Shown: positions 8,259-14,273 of the stretch, piece by piece
Numbering within the stretch: position 1 is the stretch's first letter
Layout of the letters: each line of letters begins with the position of its first letter
Source: Oligoflexia bacterium
GTDB lineage: Bacteria > Bdellovibrionota > UBA1018
Assembly: GCA_903858195.1 (NCBI GenBank)
Contig: CAIOHW010000444.1
Span: 1-19,814 of the forward strand
Direction of reading: 5' to 3'
Length of the DNA: 19,814 nucleotides
The notes under the pieces: generated by a model
What the model saw: the letters and a program-made list of their open reading frames with translations, nothing else
Told to the model about the DNA's origin: nothing
Databases searched by the model: none
Made by a program: the position numbers and the translations under genes

Positions 8259-8336
8259 CCTGCCTGATGGGCAGGCGCATTTTTCCGGGTGCAGGTAATT
8301 CCTGCCGGGGGGCAGGTTTCGCGCGGGCAAAAATGC
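8259..8336. repeat. Cluster of GGCAGG/CCTGCC inverted repeats upstream of the flgF promoter
   Basis: Within 58 bp the motif GGCAGG or its complement occurs five times: CCTGCC 8259-8264, GGCAGG 8270-8275, GCAGG 8291-8295, CCTGCC 8301-8306 and GGCAGG 8311-8316. They form three inverted repeats with centres near 8267, 8298 and 8308. An outer inverted repeat, GCATTTTT (8277-8284) with AAAAATGC (8329-8336), encloses the last two. The array lies roughly 80-135 bp upstream of the predicted transcription start of flgF, where enhancer sites for sigma-54 activators usually lie. It is also between flgF and the divergent folD. A role as activator-binding sites is inference; the repeats themselves are plain in the sequence. 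Confidence 0.6.
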
Positions 8337-8368
8337 TCGAGATTTCAAGAGTCACTTCAGTTTTGGTT

Positions 8369-8385
8369 CCGGCATGCCGATTGCC
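8369..8385 (+). promoter_or_regulatory. Sigma-54 (RpoN) -24/-12 promoter of the flgF operon
   Basis: The sequence CCGGCATGCCGATTGCC fits the sigma-54 consensus TGGCACG-N4-TTGCW. GG is at 8371-8372 and GC at 8383-8384, with exactly 10 bp between them, and the adjoining TT of TTGC is kept. Transcription would start near 8396, giving a leader of about 20 nt before the GTG at 8415 with the ribosome-binding site inside it. Sigma-54 control of rod and hook genes is well established in many Gram-negative flagellar cascades. No competing sigma-70 promoter was seen in the same stretch. Confidence 0.75.
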
Positions 8386-8400
8386 TTCTTCTGGCCTCGA

Positions 8401-8408
8401 GAGAGGAG
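8401..8408 (+). promoter_or_regulatory. Ribosome-binding site deciding the flgF start
   Basis: GAGAGGAG ends 6 nt before the GTG at 8415. It selects that GTG, whose product begins as FlgF proteins do, over an in-frame ATG at 8289 that would lie upstream of the sigma-54 promoter. Confidence 0.8.
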
Positions 8409-8414
8409 CCTTTC

Positions 8415-9314
8415 GTGGCCAGCGGAATTTGGAATGCAACAGCAGGAGCGGTCGCCCAGTCGCAGGTGGTAGACACCGTTGCCAATAATCTGGCGAATGC
8501 GGACACGCTCGGCTTCAAGAAGGATTCCGTGAGTTTTCGCGAGTACCTCGCCCTCGAGGAACGCGAGCCCACCGGCGCGGACATTCCGCGCGGCCCCGTC
8601 AAGGACAAGCATTTCTATCCCCTCGACGGCAGGGACCAGTCGTTCGTGGTCGTCGACGGCACCTATTCAAACTTTCGCCCGGGCCCCCTCAAAGTGACCA
8701 ACGCCATGCTGGATGTGGCGATTGAGGGGCCCGGATTTTTTGAGGTCAGTACGCCATCAGGAATTCGTTACACGAGGCAAGGAAGCTTCAAGTTGGCCAC
8801 GGATGGCCGGTTAGTAACGTCTGATGGATTCCCCGTGCTGGCGTCTCAACCCGGGGGACTGGCAGCCGAACTTCCGAACACCGCGCAGCCTGTCGCTAAC
8901 CTTCAGTTGGGCCAAGGAGGGCTTGAGACTCAAGGAGGAGTCTCAACTGAAGCCGGGATTGCTGCGCGGTTCATCAACCTGAAGGATGCTGCCGGGAAGC
9001 TGAGCTTCTCTCCTGGAGGCGACATCTACTCGGGTGGAGAGCTGCTGGCGAAGGTCTCGGTGGCGGAGTTTGCCGATCCGAGAAAGCTTCGCAAGGTGGG
9101 TGGGGCCCTGTTTGAGAGCGGCGACCCAGCAAACCTCAAGGCGGCTGAAGGGTCGGCGATCCGGCAGGGAATGCTGGAGGGGTCAAACGTGAATCCGGTG
9201 GAGGAGATGACTTCCCTGATCCGCGCCAATCGACTCTTTGAGCAGGACCTCAAGGCCATGAAGACCTACGGGGAACTGATGCAGCGCGAAGCCAACGACA
9301 TCGGGAAGCTTTAA
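8415..9314 (+). CDS. flgF: Flagellar basal-body rod protein FlgF
   Basis: FlgF is a proximal-rod protein exported by the flagellar type III system. The 299-aa product starts at a GTG (VASGIWNATAGAV). It has the rod-protein N-terminal motif VANNLANADTLGFK, a middle segment LDVAIEGPGFFEV and TRQGSFKLATDGRLVT shared by FlgE/F/G proteins, and the C-terminal helix EGSNVNPVEEMTSLIRANRLFEQDLKAMK (shared family ending). Being first in the operon, directly before flgG, and having the ANADTLGFK variant favour FlgF over FlgG. It is driven by the sigma-54 promoter just upstream; flgG follows after 28 bp with its own ribosome-binding site. Confidence 0.93.
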   Translation: MASGIWNATAGAVAQSQVVDTVANNLANADTLGFKKDSVSFREYLALEEREPTGADIPRGPVKDKHFYPLDGRDQSFVVVDGTYSNFRPGPLKVTNAMLDVAIEGPGFFEVSTPSGIRYTRQGSFKLATDGRLVTSDGFPVLASQPGGLAAELPNTAQPVANLQLGQGGLETQGGVSTEAGIAARFINLKDAAGKLSFSPGGDIYSGGELLAKVSVAEFADPRKLRKVGGALFESGDPANLKAAEGSAIRQGMLEGSNVNPVEEMTSLIRANRLFEQDLKAMKTYGELMQREANDIGKL

Positions 9315-9342
9315 CTAGAGTGAAGCAGGAGAAGGAAACGGG

Positions 9343-10125
9343 ATGATTCGAGCACTCTCAGCAGCAGCGACCGGACTTGAGGCGCAGTCTGCCAACATCG
9401 AGCGGATCTCAAACGATCTGGCCAACGTCAACACGGATGCCTACAAGCGTGGACGCATTGAGTTCAAGGATCTCATGTATGAGACGATCAAGGAACCCGG
9501 CGCTCAGCTCGGCGCCTCCTCGCAGACCCCGGTTGGCGTCCAGCGCGGAATGGGCGTGAAGGTGGGCGGAGCGCATAAGATTTTTGAACAGGGCCCGGCC
9601 AAAATGACCAACAACCAGCTCGACCTCATGATCGAGGGGGCCGGTTTCTTTCCAGTCCAGATGCCTAACGGTGAGATTGGCTACACCCGTACCGGCGCCT
9701 TCCACCGCGATGTGGGCGGCAAGGTGGTACTCAGCAACGGCGCCCGGATTCTCCCTGAGATCACCATTCCCCCTACCGCCCAGAGTGTCCAGATCGGGCC
9801 GTCCGGTGAGTTCAAGGCATTCTTGCCGGGGGGCCAGGAGGCGGTGATCGGACAAATGCAGCTCGTGACCTTCATCAACGAAGAGGGCCTCGTTGCCCAG
9901 GGCGAAGGCATCTACAAGGCAAGCCAGGCGAGCGGCACTCCGCTGCAGGGAGTGCCCGGAGAAAATGGTCTCGGGGTGATCTCGCAGGGCGCTCTTGAGG
10001 GCTCGAATGTGAATGTGGCCAACAGCATGGTGGACCTGATCGCCACCCAGCGGGCTTACGAGATGAACACCAAGGTCATGAGCGTTGCCGACCAGATGAT
10101 GGGCGCAACGACCAATATCAAGTAG
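9343..10125 (+). CDS. flgG: Flagellar distal rod protein FlgG
   Basis: FlgG forms the distal rod that crosses the periplasm through the P and L rings. The 260-aa product has the usual length (260 in E. coli). It begins MIRALSAAATGLEAQ, with the rod motif ISNDLANVNTDAYKRGR; the common TGFKR here reads TDAYKR. QLDLMIEGAGFFPVQMPNG and GYTRTGAFHRD follow, and the C-terminus is the typical LEGSNVNVANSMVDLI-TQRAYEMNTKV. The ribosome-binding site AGGAG (9327-9331) and the adjoining AAGGAA precede the ATG. It lies between flgF and flgA in the usual order. Confidence 0.97.
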   Translation: MIRALSAAATGLEAQSANIERISNDLANVNTDAYKRGRIEFKDLMYETIKEPGAQLGASSQTPVGVQRGMGVKVGGAHKIFEQGPAKMTNNQLDLMIEGAGFFPVQMPNGEIGYTRTGAFHRDVGGKVVLSNGARILPEITIPPTAQSVQIGPSGEFKAFLPGGQEAVIGQMQLVTFINEEGLVAQGEGIYKASQASGTPLQGVPGENGLGVISQGALEGSNVNVANSMVDLIATQRAYEMNTKVMSVADQMMGATTNIK

Positions 10126-10135
10126 GGCTGACCGG

Positions 10136-10807
10136 ATGACCAGAGTACTCATAGCAGCAGTGATGACCTTCGCGGCCACCCTCAATGCCGCGGCCGCACG
10201 CGCACCGGCAGATGCGGCTCGCGAGGCACTCGCAGCGGTTCATCCCGGCACGAGAGTCGAGATTCTCGAGCTCGCCCCCATGCAGCCCGGACAGGCACTC
10301 TCTGGAGCGGAGACTGCGTCAGTCCTTCAGGCACAGGGACGCGGTGAGGCACGGCTCATGGTGCGCGGGCCGGCCGGGTCGGCCGAATACCGTGTGCGCT
10401 ACGCCGCGTGGGTTCCGGGACTGGTGGCGCTTCGTCGGATCGGCCCAGGCGAGGCCCTTTCTTCCGAGCTGACTCGCCAGCAGGAGCTCAACGTTGCCGA
10501 AGGCCTTGCCCATGAGATGCGCGGCATCCTTCTGCCGGCCACCGAGGATCTCTCTCGCCTTGAAGCGCGCCAGACGCTGCTCGAGGGTGGATTTGTGACC
10601 AGCACAGCTGTTCGGCGGATCCCAGACCTCCGGCGCGGGGACGCGGTTCGAATCGACGTGATCTCGGGCGACGTGCGCCTCAGCTCGCAGGCAACTGCCC
10701 TTGAGCCCGCAAGTGTTTCTCAGCGGGTACGGGTCCAGACCCTGAAAACCCGGAGGGAGCTCGTTGGCGTGCTTCGCGACGGCGGCGTGGTGGAGGTTAG
10801 ACTATGA
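10136..10807 (+). CDS. flgA: Flagellar P-ring chaperone FlgA
   Basis: FlgA is a periplasmic chaperone needed for assembly of the FlgI P ring. The 223-aa protein begins with a probable Sec signal peptide (MTRVLIAAVMTFAATLNAAAARA). A SAF-like region follows, with VALRRIGPGEALSSELTRQQ. The C-terminal half has VRRIPDLRRGDAVRIDVISGDVRLSSQATALEPASVSQRVRVQ, as in FlgA proteins. It starts 10 bp after flgG, and its stop overlaps the flgH start by 4 bp (ATGA), implying coupling. Identity rests on the C-terminal domain and on position between flgG and flgH. Confidence 0.92.
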   Translation: MTRVLIAAVMTFAATLNAAAARAPADAAREALAAVHPGTRVEILELAPMQPGQALSGAETASVLQAQGRGEARLMVRGPAGSAEYRVRYAAWVPGLVALRRIGPGEALSSELTRQQELNVAEGLAHEMRGILLPATEDLSRLEARQTLLEGGFVTSTAVRRIPDLRRGDAVRIDVISGDVRLSSQATALEPASVSQRVRVQTLKTRRELVGVLRDGGVVEVRL

Positions 10808-11721
10808 TCACCGGAAGAATCCTGCTTGCACTGGCGCTGCTCCCTGCGCTGGGTTGCTCCCAGTTGATGCGCGGCCTCAGGCCCGATCTTGACGACGGTT
10901 ATGTGGCCGAGCGCGAGCCCATCCGCGGTGGGCTACTTGCGGATTACCCCGAGTACGCAGCGCAAGGTCGCGGCCCCCGCCGAGGCGTTGCCTCGGAGCG
11001 TGACGGACCCAACTGGGTCAGCCGCATGGGGCCTGAGCAGGGCCAGGGCGAGATGCGCACGAGAGCGGCCACTCCCGCAGCCGAGTCAAGCCAGGAAGAG
11101 GACTTGGCCGTGCCGGAGACCCAGCAGCCGCGCCGGATCACCCGAGATGATTTCGTGGATGGCGCCGAGGACTCCGGCTCACTCTGGTCGACCAATGGCC
11201 AGACCAATTTCTTTTTCTCAAAAAACAAGACGCGATCAGCGGGTGATCTGCTCAACATCACCATCGAGGGCGACCTGCTTCGCGATCTCGCCGCCGAGGT
11301 GAAGCGCACTCTGTCTGCAGAGGAGCGCCAGAACGAACTCGCCCTGCTGGCAGCTGCGCCGCGCGCGGCCTCCGGCGGCGGCAAGGGCGCCGCCAAGTCC
11401 GGACCTGACGCCAAGGGCGATTCCAAGAGTGACACCATCAAGCAGAGTGCAGCCGCGCCGGACGAAGAGGGGCGGTTTAGTATGGCTCAGGTTGACCTGA
11501 GCGAGGCGATCGGCGTCAAGGCGGGCGATCAGTTCTTGGTCGAGGTAGTGGAGAGGTTCAGCAACGGTAATTACAAGATCCGCGGAACCAAGCGGCTCTC
11601 GTATCGGGGGACCACCAAGCTGATGACCCTGATCGGGGTTGTTCGGGGAGCGGATCTTTCGGATGATGACAAAGTGAACTCGGGGAAACTCTATGAATAT
11701 CGACTCGAAGTCGTTCGCTAG
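10804..11721 (+). CDS. flgH: Flagellar L-ring lipoprotein FlgH, enlarged
   Basis: FlgH forms the L ring in the outer membrane. The N-terminus is a lipoprotein signal with lipobox LPALGC (Cys18). The family core appears as GSLWSTNGQTNFFFSKNKTRSAGDLLNITIEGD (conserved GSLW, RxGDLL) and at the end as FLVEVVERFSNGNYKIRGTKRL, then TKLMTLIGVVRGADLS. At 305 aa it is longer than the usual 220-240. The extra length is a charged linker at residues 30-115 and an Ala/Gly/Lys/Ser-rich, probably disordered insert at about residues 180-220. Its start overlaps flgA by 4 bp, and flgI starts inside its last 29 bp. Confidence 0.92.
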   Translation: MITGRILLALALLPALGCSQLMRGLRPDLDDGYVAEREPIRGGLLADYPEYAAQGRGPRRGVASERDGPNWVSRMGPEQGQGEMRTRAATPAAESSQEEDLAVPETQQPRRITRDDFVDGAEDSGSLWSTNGQTNFFFSKNKTRSAGDLLNITIEGDLLRDLAAEVKRTLSAEERQNELALLAAAPRAASGGGKGAAKSGPDAKGDSKSDTIKQSAAAPDEEGRFSMAQVDLSEAIGVKAGDQFLVEVVERFSNGNYKIRGTKRLSYRGTTKLMTLIGVVRGADLSDDDKVNSGKLYEYRLEVVR

Positions 11722-12727
11722 GCTCGGGGCGCTCGCGGTCGTGCTCGTGGCAGCCCTGCAAGGGGGTGCCGCAGAGGCGGCGCGCCTGAAGGACATCGCC
11801 AGCGTCAAGGGCGTCCGCGAGAACGTTCTGATCGGCTACGGAGTGGTGGTGGGCCTCAAGGGCACGGGAGACTCGGGCACCGATGTCACGGGCCAATCAC
11901 TGGCCCGGCTCTTTTCGAAGCTTGGCCTCGATGTGCAAGGAAATGCGGGGATCAAATCCAAGAATGCTGCGGCCGTAATTGTCACGGCCAAGCTTCCGCC
12001 CTTTGCGCGCTCGGGCAACCGGATTGATGTGACGGTGAGTTCGATCGGGGACTCGTCCAGTCTCGAGGGCGGAGTGCTGCTCGTGACACCACTCAAGGCC
12101 GGAGACCAGAACGTTTACGCCATTGCCCAGGGGCCGGTGAGTATCGGCGCCGTGGCGGACGGAACCACCAAGAACTTTCCAACGGTGGGGCGCGTGGTTT
12201 CGGGCGCAAGCATCGAGAAGGACGTGGACTCCAATTTTTCGGGAAAGAAGAGTTTTCGACTCTCGCTCCACAACCCGGACTTCACGACGGCGGCGCGCCT
12301 TGCAGTGACGATCAACGGAGAGCTCGGCGGAAAGTTTGCCACTGCACGCGACAGCGGAACGGTGGATGTCGTGGTTCCCTTTAATTACGAGGGCAACACG
12401 GTTGAGCTGCTTGCGGCTCTTGAGAGCATGCAGGTCAACGTGGACGGCAAGGCCAAGGTGGTTCTGAACGAGCGCACCGGAACGATCGTCATGGGAGAGC
12501 GCGTGACGCTCTCTCCGGTGGCGATTGCCCACGGTGACCTCTCGATCGAAGTGAAGGGCGGCTCCGGCTCGGGAAGCGATCGCCTCGTTGAACTTAAGGG
12601 CTCCGCAAGCGTGTCGGATCTCGTGAAGAGCCTGAATGCGCTAGGGGTCCAGCCCAGGGACTTGACGGCGATCTTTCAGGCACTCCGTGAAACCGGCGCC
12701 CTGCAGGCCGACTTGGAGATTTTATGA
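11693..12727 (+). CDS. flgI: Flagellar P-ring protein FlgI
   Basis: FlgI forms the P ring in the peptidoglycan layer around the rod. The 344-aa precursor has a Sec signal peptide ending near GGAAEAA. The strongly conserved family start ARLKDIASVKGVRENVLIGYGVVVGLKGTGDSG follows. Other landmarks are KNAAAVIVTAKLPPFARSGNRIDVTVSSIGDSSSLEGG and LVTPLKAGDQNVYAIAQGPV. The C-terminus has LNALGVQPRDLTAIFQALRETGALQADLEIL, also typical. The ATG at 11693 lies inside the flgH coding end, preceded by GGGGAA; the product's signal peptide supports this start. Its stop overlaps the next ORF by 4 bp (ATGA). Confidence 0.98.
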   Translation: MNIDSKSFARLGALAVVLVAALQGGAAEAARLKDIASVKGVRENVLIGYGVVVGLKGTGDSGTDVTGQSLARLFSKLGLDVQGNAGIKSKNAAAVIVTAKLPPFARSGNRIDVTVSSIGDSSSLEGGVLLVTPLKAGDQNVYAIAQGPVSIGAVADGTTKNFPTVGRVVSGASIEKDVDSNFSGKKSFRLSLHNPDFTTAARLAVTINGELGGKFATARDSGTVDVVVPFNYEGNTVELLAALESMQVNVDGKAKVVLNERTGTIVMGERVTLSPVAIAHGDLSIEVKGGSGSGSDRLVELKGSASVSDLVKSLNALGVQPRDLTAIFQALRETGALQADLEIL

Positions 12728-12996
12728 TCGCTTGGATGGATTTTGTGTTGGATGAAAAGTTTGGCCCTCTGCTCAAGGGAGCGGATGTGGCCAGTGGTGG
12801 GGGTGTGGCGGCAGTCATGGATGATAGCGACGGCCAAAATATCCAGGAAACGAGACAGGGAAGACAGCCTGCTAGGATGGTGGGTAACAACCTTCTTGAA
12901 TCAAACAATGGCCAGGGCCGCAGGGATGCGGACGCCATGCCCCTCTCCACGAATCTGAGTGAGACTGCGATGGGAACTGCGGGGGGCGCAGCGTGA
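12724..12996 (+). CDS. Unrecognised 90-aa protein coupled between flgI and flgJ
   Basis: I do not recognise this protein. Its ATG overlaps the flgI stop (ATGA) and its TGA overlaps the flgJ GTG (GTGA). This double 4-bp coupling is the main evidence that it is translated. The N-terminus (MIAWMDFVLDEKFGPLLKG) could form a short amphipathic helix. The rest is polar and rich in Gly, Asn, Gln and Ala, with no signal peptide, no membrane segment and no cysteine. By hand count its third codon positions are about 60% G+C, which looks lower than in the flanking flg genes. It might be a small flagellar accessory or export factor, or an extended N-terminal piece that separated from FlgJ. It could also be merely a spacer that keeps ribosomes on the message. 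Confidence 0.55.
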   Translation: MIAWMDFVLDEKFGPLLKGADVASGGGVAAVMDDSDGQNIQETRQGRQPARMVGNNLLESNNGQGRRDADAMPLSTNLSETAMGTAGGAA

Positions 12997-13343
12997 TTGG
13001 CCCCGCTCAGACCACCATGGGCGTGACGCCGGTGCGACGCGCCCCCGAGGTTGACCTTTCCCAGGTTGATCCGGAGACGCGCAGAGCGGCAGAGGGGATG
13101 GAGGCCATGTTCCTCGATTACCTGATGCAGACCATGCGCAAGACAGTACCCAAGAGCGAGATGAGCCTTGAAAACGGGGCGTCAGAAATCTACCGGGGGA
13201 TGCTTGACTCTGAGGCGGCGCAGCGTGCGGCTCGTGCAGGCGGAGTGGGGCTTGCCGAGCAGATCGTTGCCTATCTCCACCAGGGTCGATACACTGGAAA
13301 TAGGGCAGTTGCAGAAGATAACGGTACAGGAGGTACCCCATGA
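12993..13343 (+). CDS. flgJ: Rod-binding protein FlgJ, N-terminal-domain-only form
   Basis: FlgJ scaffolds rod assembly in the periplasm. The 116-aa product has only the rod-binding domain (about residues 30-97): ETRRAAEGMEAMFLDYLMQTMRKTVPK, then SEIYRGMLDSEAAQRAARAGGVGLAEQIVAYL. The C-terminal glucosaminidase domain found in enteric FlgJ (about 313 aa in total) is absent, so a separate peptidoglycan hydrolase must open the wall for the rod. The GTG start at 12993 overlaps the preceding stop and follows a G-rich Shine-Dalgarno-like run; an in-frame ATG at 13017 is an alternative. Its stop overlaps flgM by 4 bp. Confidence 0.9.
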   Translation: MIGPAQTTMGVTPVRRAPEVDLSQVDPETRRAAEGMEAMFLDYLMQTMRKTVPKSEMSLENGASEIYRGMLDSEAAQRAARAGGVGLAEQIVAYLHQGRYTGNRAVAEDNGTGGTP

Positions 13344-13669
13344 AGGTGAATCCGGCGACGACACAGGCAGTTCAGAACAATGATGTCTCGGGGACCTCTG
13401 GAGCCAAGCGCGCTGAAAAAGCGGGCGCTGCTTCTGCCTCATCGAAGGTATCGGCAAAGACCGTAGACAGCTCAAGCACAAAGGCCGAAATTTCGGCCAA
13501 GGCGAAGGAGTTCGCGAAGGCAAAGGAAGCCGCAACCAGCGCGCCCGATGTTCGCGAAGACAGGATCGCCGAGCTCAAGAAGCGCATTGCCGCCGGCAAC
13601 TATCAGGTCAACGCAGAGGCGATTGCAAACAAGATGGTGGACGAGCATGTCTCGTCCGGAATCGGCTGA
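13340..13669 (+). CDS. flgM: Anti-sigma-28 factor FlgM
   Basis: FlgM binds and inhibits the flagellar sigma factor FliA (sigma-28) and is exported through the finished hook to release it. The 109-aa product has a long Ala/Ser/Lys-rich, probably unstructured N-terminal part (residues 1-68). It is followed by the conserved sigma-binding C-terminal region VREDRIAELKKRIAAGNYQVNAEAIANKMV (residues 71-100). An unfolded N-terminus suits export. The ATG overlaps the flgJ stop by 4 bp, so FlgM is made from the sigma-54-driven rod and ring transcript. It precedes flgN and the hook-associated genes, after an 89-bp gap that holds a hairpin. Confidence 0.95.
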   Translation: MKVNPATTQAVQNNDVSGTSGAKRAEKAGAASASSKVSAKTVDSSSTKAEISAKAKEFAKAKEAATSAPDVREDRIAELKKRIAAGNYQVNAEAIANKMVDEHVSSGIG

Positions 13670-13689
13670 CCGGAACACGGCCGTAAAAA

Positions 13690-13711
13690 CGGAGCCCAGG
13701 GAAGGGCTCCG
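13690..13711. terminator. Strong hairpin between flgM and flgN; intrinsic-terminator shape on the minus strand
   Basis: CGGAGCCC (13690-13697) pairs perfectly with GGGCTCCG (13704-13711) around the 6-nt loop AGGGAA. On the plus strand the stem is followed by GTGCTCCGAC, with no T run, so it should not stop the flagellar transcript efficiently. On the minus strand the stem is followed by TTTTTACGG, which is the shape of an intrinsic terminator acting on antisense transcription. It could instead be an mRNA processing or stability element that sets FlgM levels against those of FlgN, FlgK and FlgL. It sits 20 bp after the flgM stop. Confidence 0.5.
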
Positions 13712-13758
13712 GGTGCTCCGACAGGCTCCGTGGCTTTGCAATCAGGAGGATTGCTTCG

Positions 13759-14271
13759 ATGGAGAAGATACTGAGCGAACTCTACCAACAGCTCCAGAAG
13801 CTCCTGACTTTGCATCGCCAGCTGCTTGATCTGCTTCGGGCAGAGAGGCAGGCGCTCGTGGATGCAGACGCGGCAAAGATTGAAGAGCTTGCGCTCTCCA
13901 AGCAGGGCCTCTTGGACCAGATCGCACTGGCAGACGAGTCCAGGCGCAAGCTGGTCTCGTCGGTGGCCACGGCCGCACGACTTCCGGCAGAGACGGTTGC
14001 ACTGTCGCGTGTGGCGATCATCGCACAGGGGCTTCAGGTCAGGCTCGGCGAACAGTTCAGGAGCGTGCAGCAGGCGCTCTCCCATATCCTGACCAAGGTC
14101 GAGGAGCAGGGGGCGTACAATCGCGCGCTGGTTGAGCAGAGCCTCGAGCGACTCGTCCAGATGAAGCGAAATATCGTCGGTAGCGAGGCTCCGAAGTCCG
14201 GAACCTACTCCGCAAACGGACAGCAGGCAGCACCCGGAAGCGGCGCCCGGCTGATCTCCAGGGAGGCCTAG
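13759..14271 (+). CDS. flgN: Flagellar export chaperone FlgN
   Basis: FlgN-family proteins are cytoplasmic chaperones that carry the hook-filament junction proteins FlgK and FlgL to the export gate. The 170-aa product is almost wholly helical and coiled-coil-like. Its start, MEKILSELYQQLQKLLTLHRQLLDLLRAERQALVDADAAKIEELALSKQGLLDQI, has the family's typical pattern. A Gly/Ala/Ser-rich tail follows from about residue 145. A perfect AGGAGG (13744-13749), 9 nt before the ATG, fixes the start. Position immediately before its clients flgK and flgL, and after flgM, supports the assignment. Confidence 0.88.
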   Translation: MEKILSELYQQLQKLLTLHRQLLDLLRAERQALVDADAAKIEELALSKQGLLDQIALADESRRKLVSSVATAARLPAETVALSRVAIIAQGLQVRLGEQFRSVQQALSHILTKVEEQGAYNRALVEQSLERLVQMKRNIVGSEAPKSGTYSANGQQAAPGSGARLISREA

Positions 14272-14273
14272 AC

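Noticed and set aside
8248..8320. A cyclic-di-GMP (GEMM-I) riboswitch, suggested by GGCAAAACC followed by a hairpin and CGCA.
   Set aside because: The tetraloop, the ACGCAAAGCC joining strand and the receptor stem are absent, and the predicted flgF transcript begins downstream.
8189..8340. A glycine or THF riboswitch in the folD-gcvT-gcvH leader (minus strand).
   Set aside because: I could not find the conserved glycine-aptamer core or a THF-aptamer pattern; only the short inverted repeats are present.
8289..8414. An in-frame ATG at 8289 as the flgF start, adding 42 residues.
   Set aside because: It lies upstream of the sigma-54 promoter, and the added residues do not resemble FlgF. The GTG at 8415 has a near-perfect ribosome-binding site and gives the family N-terminus.
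9409..10185. A 258-codon minus-strand open frame opposite flgG.
   Set aside because: Shadow of flgG; no ribosome-binding site or family likeness.
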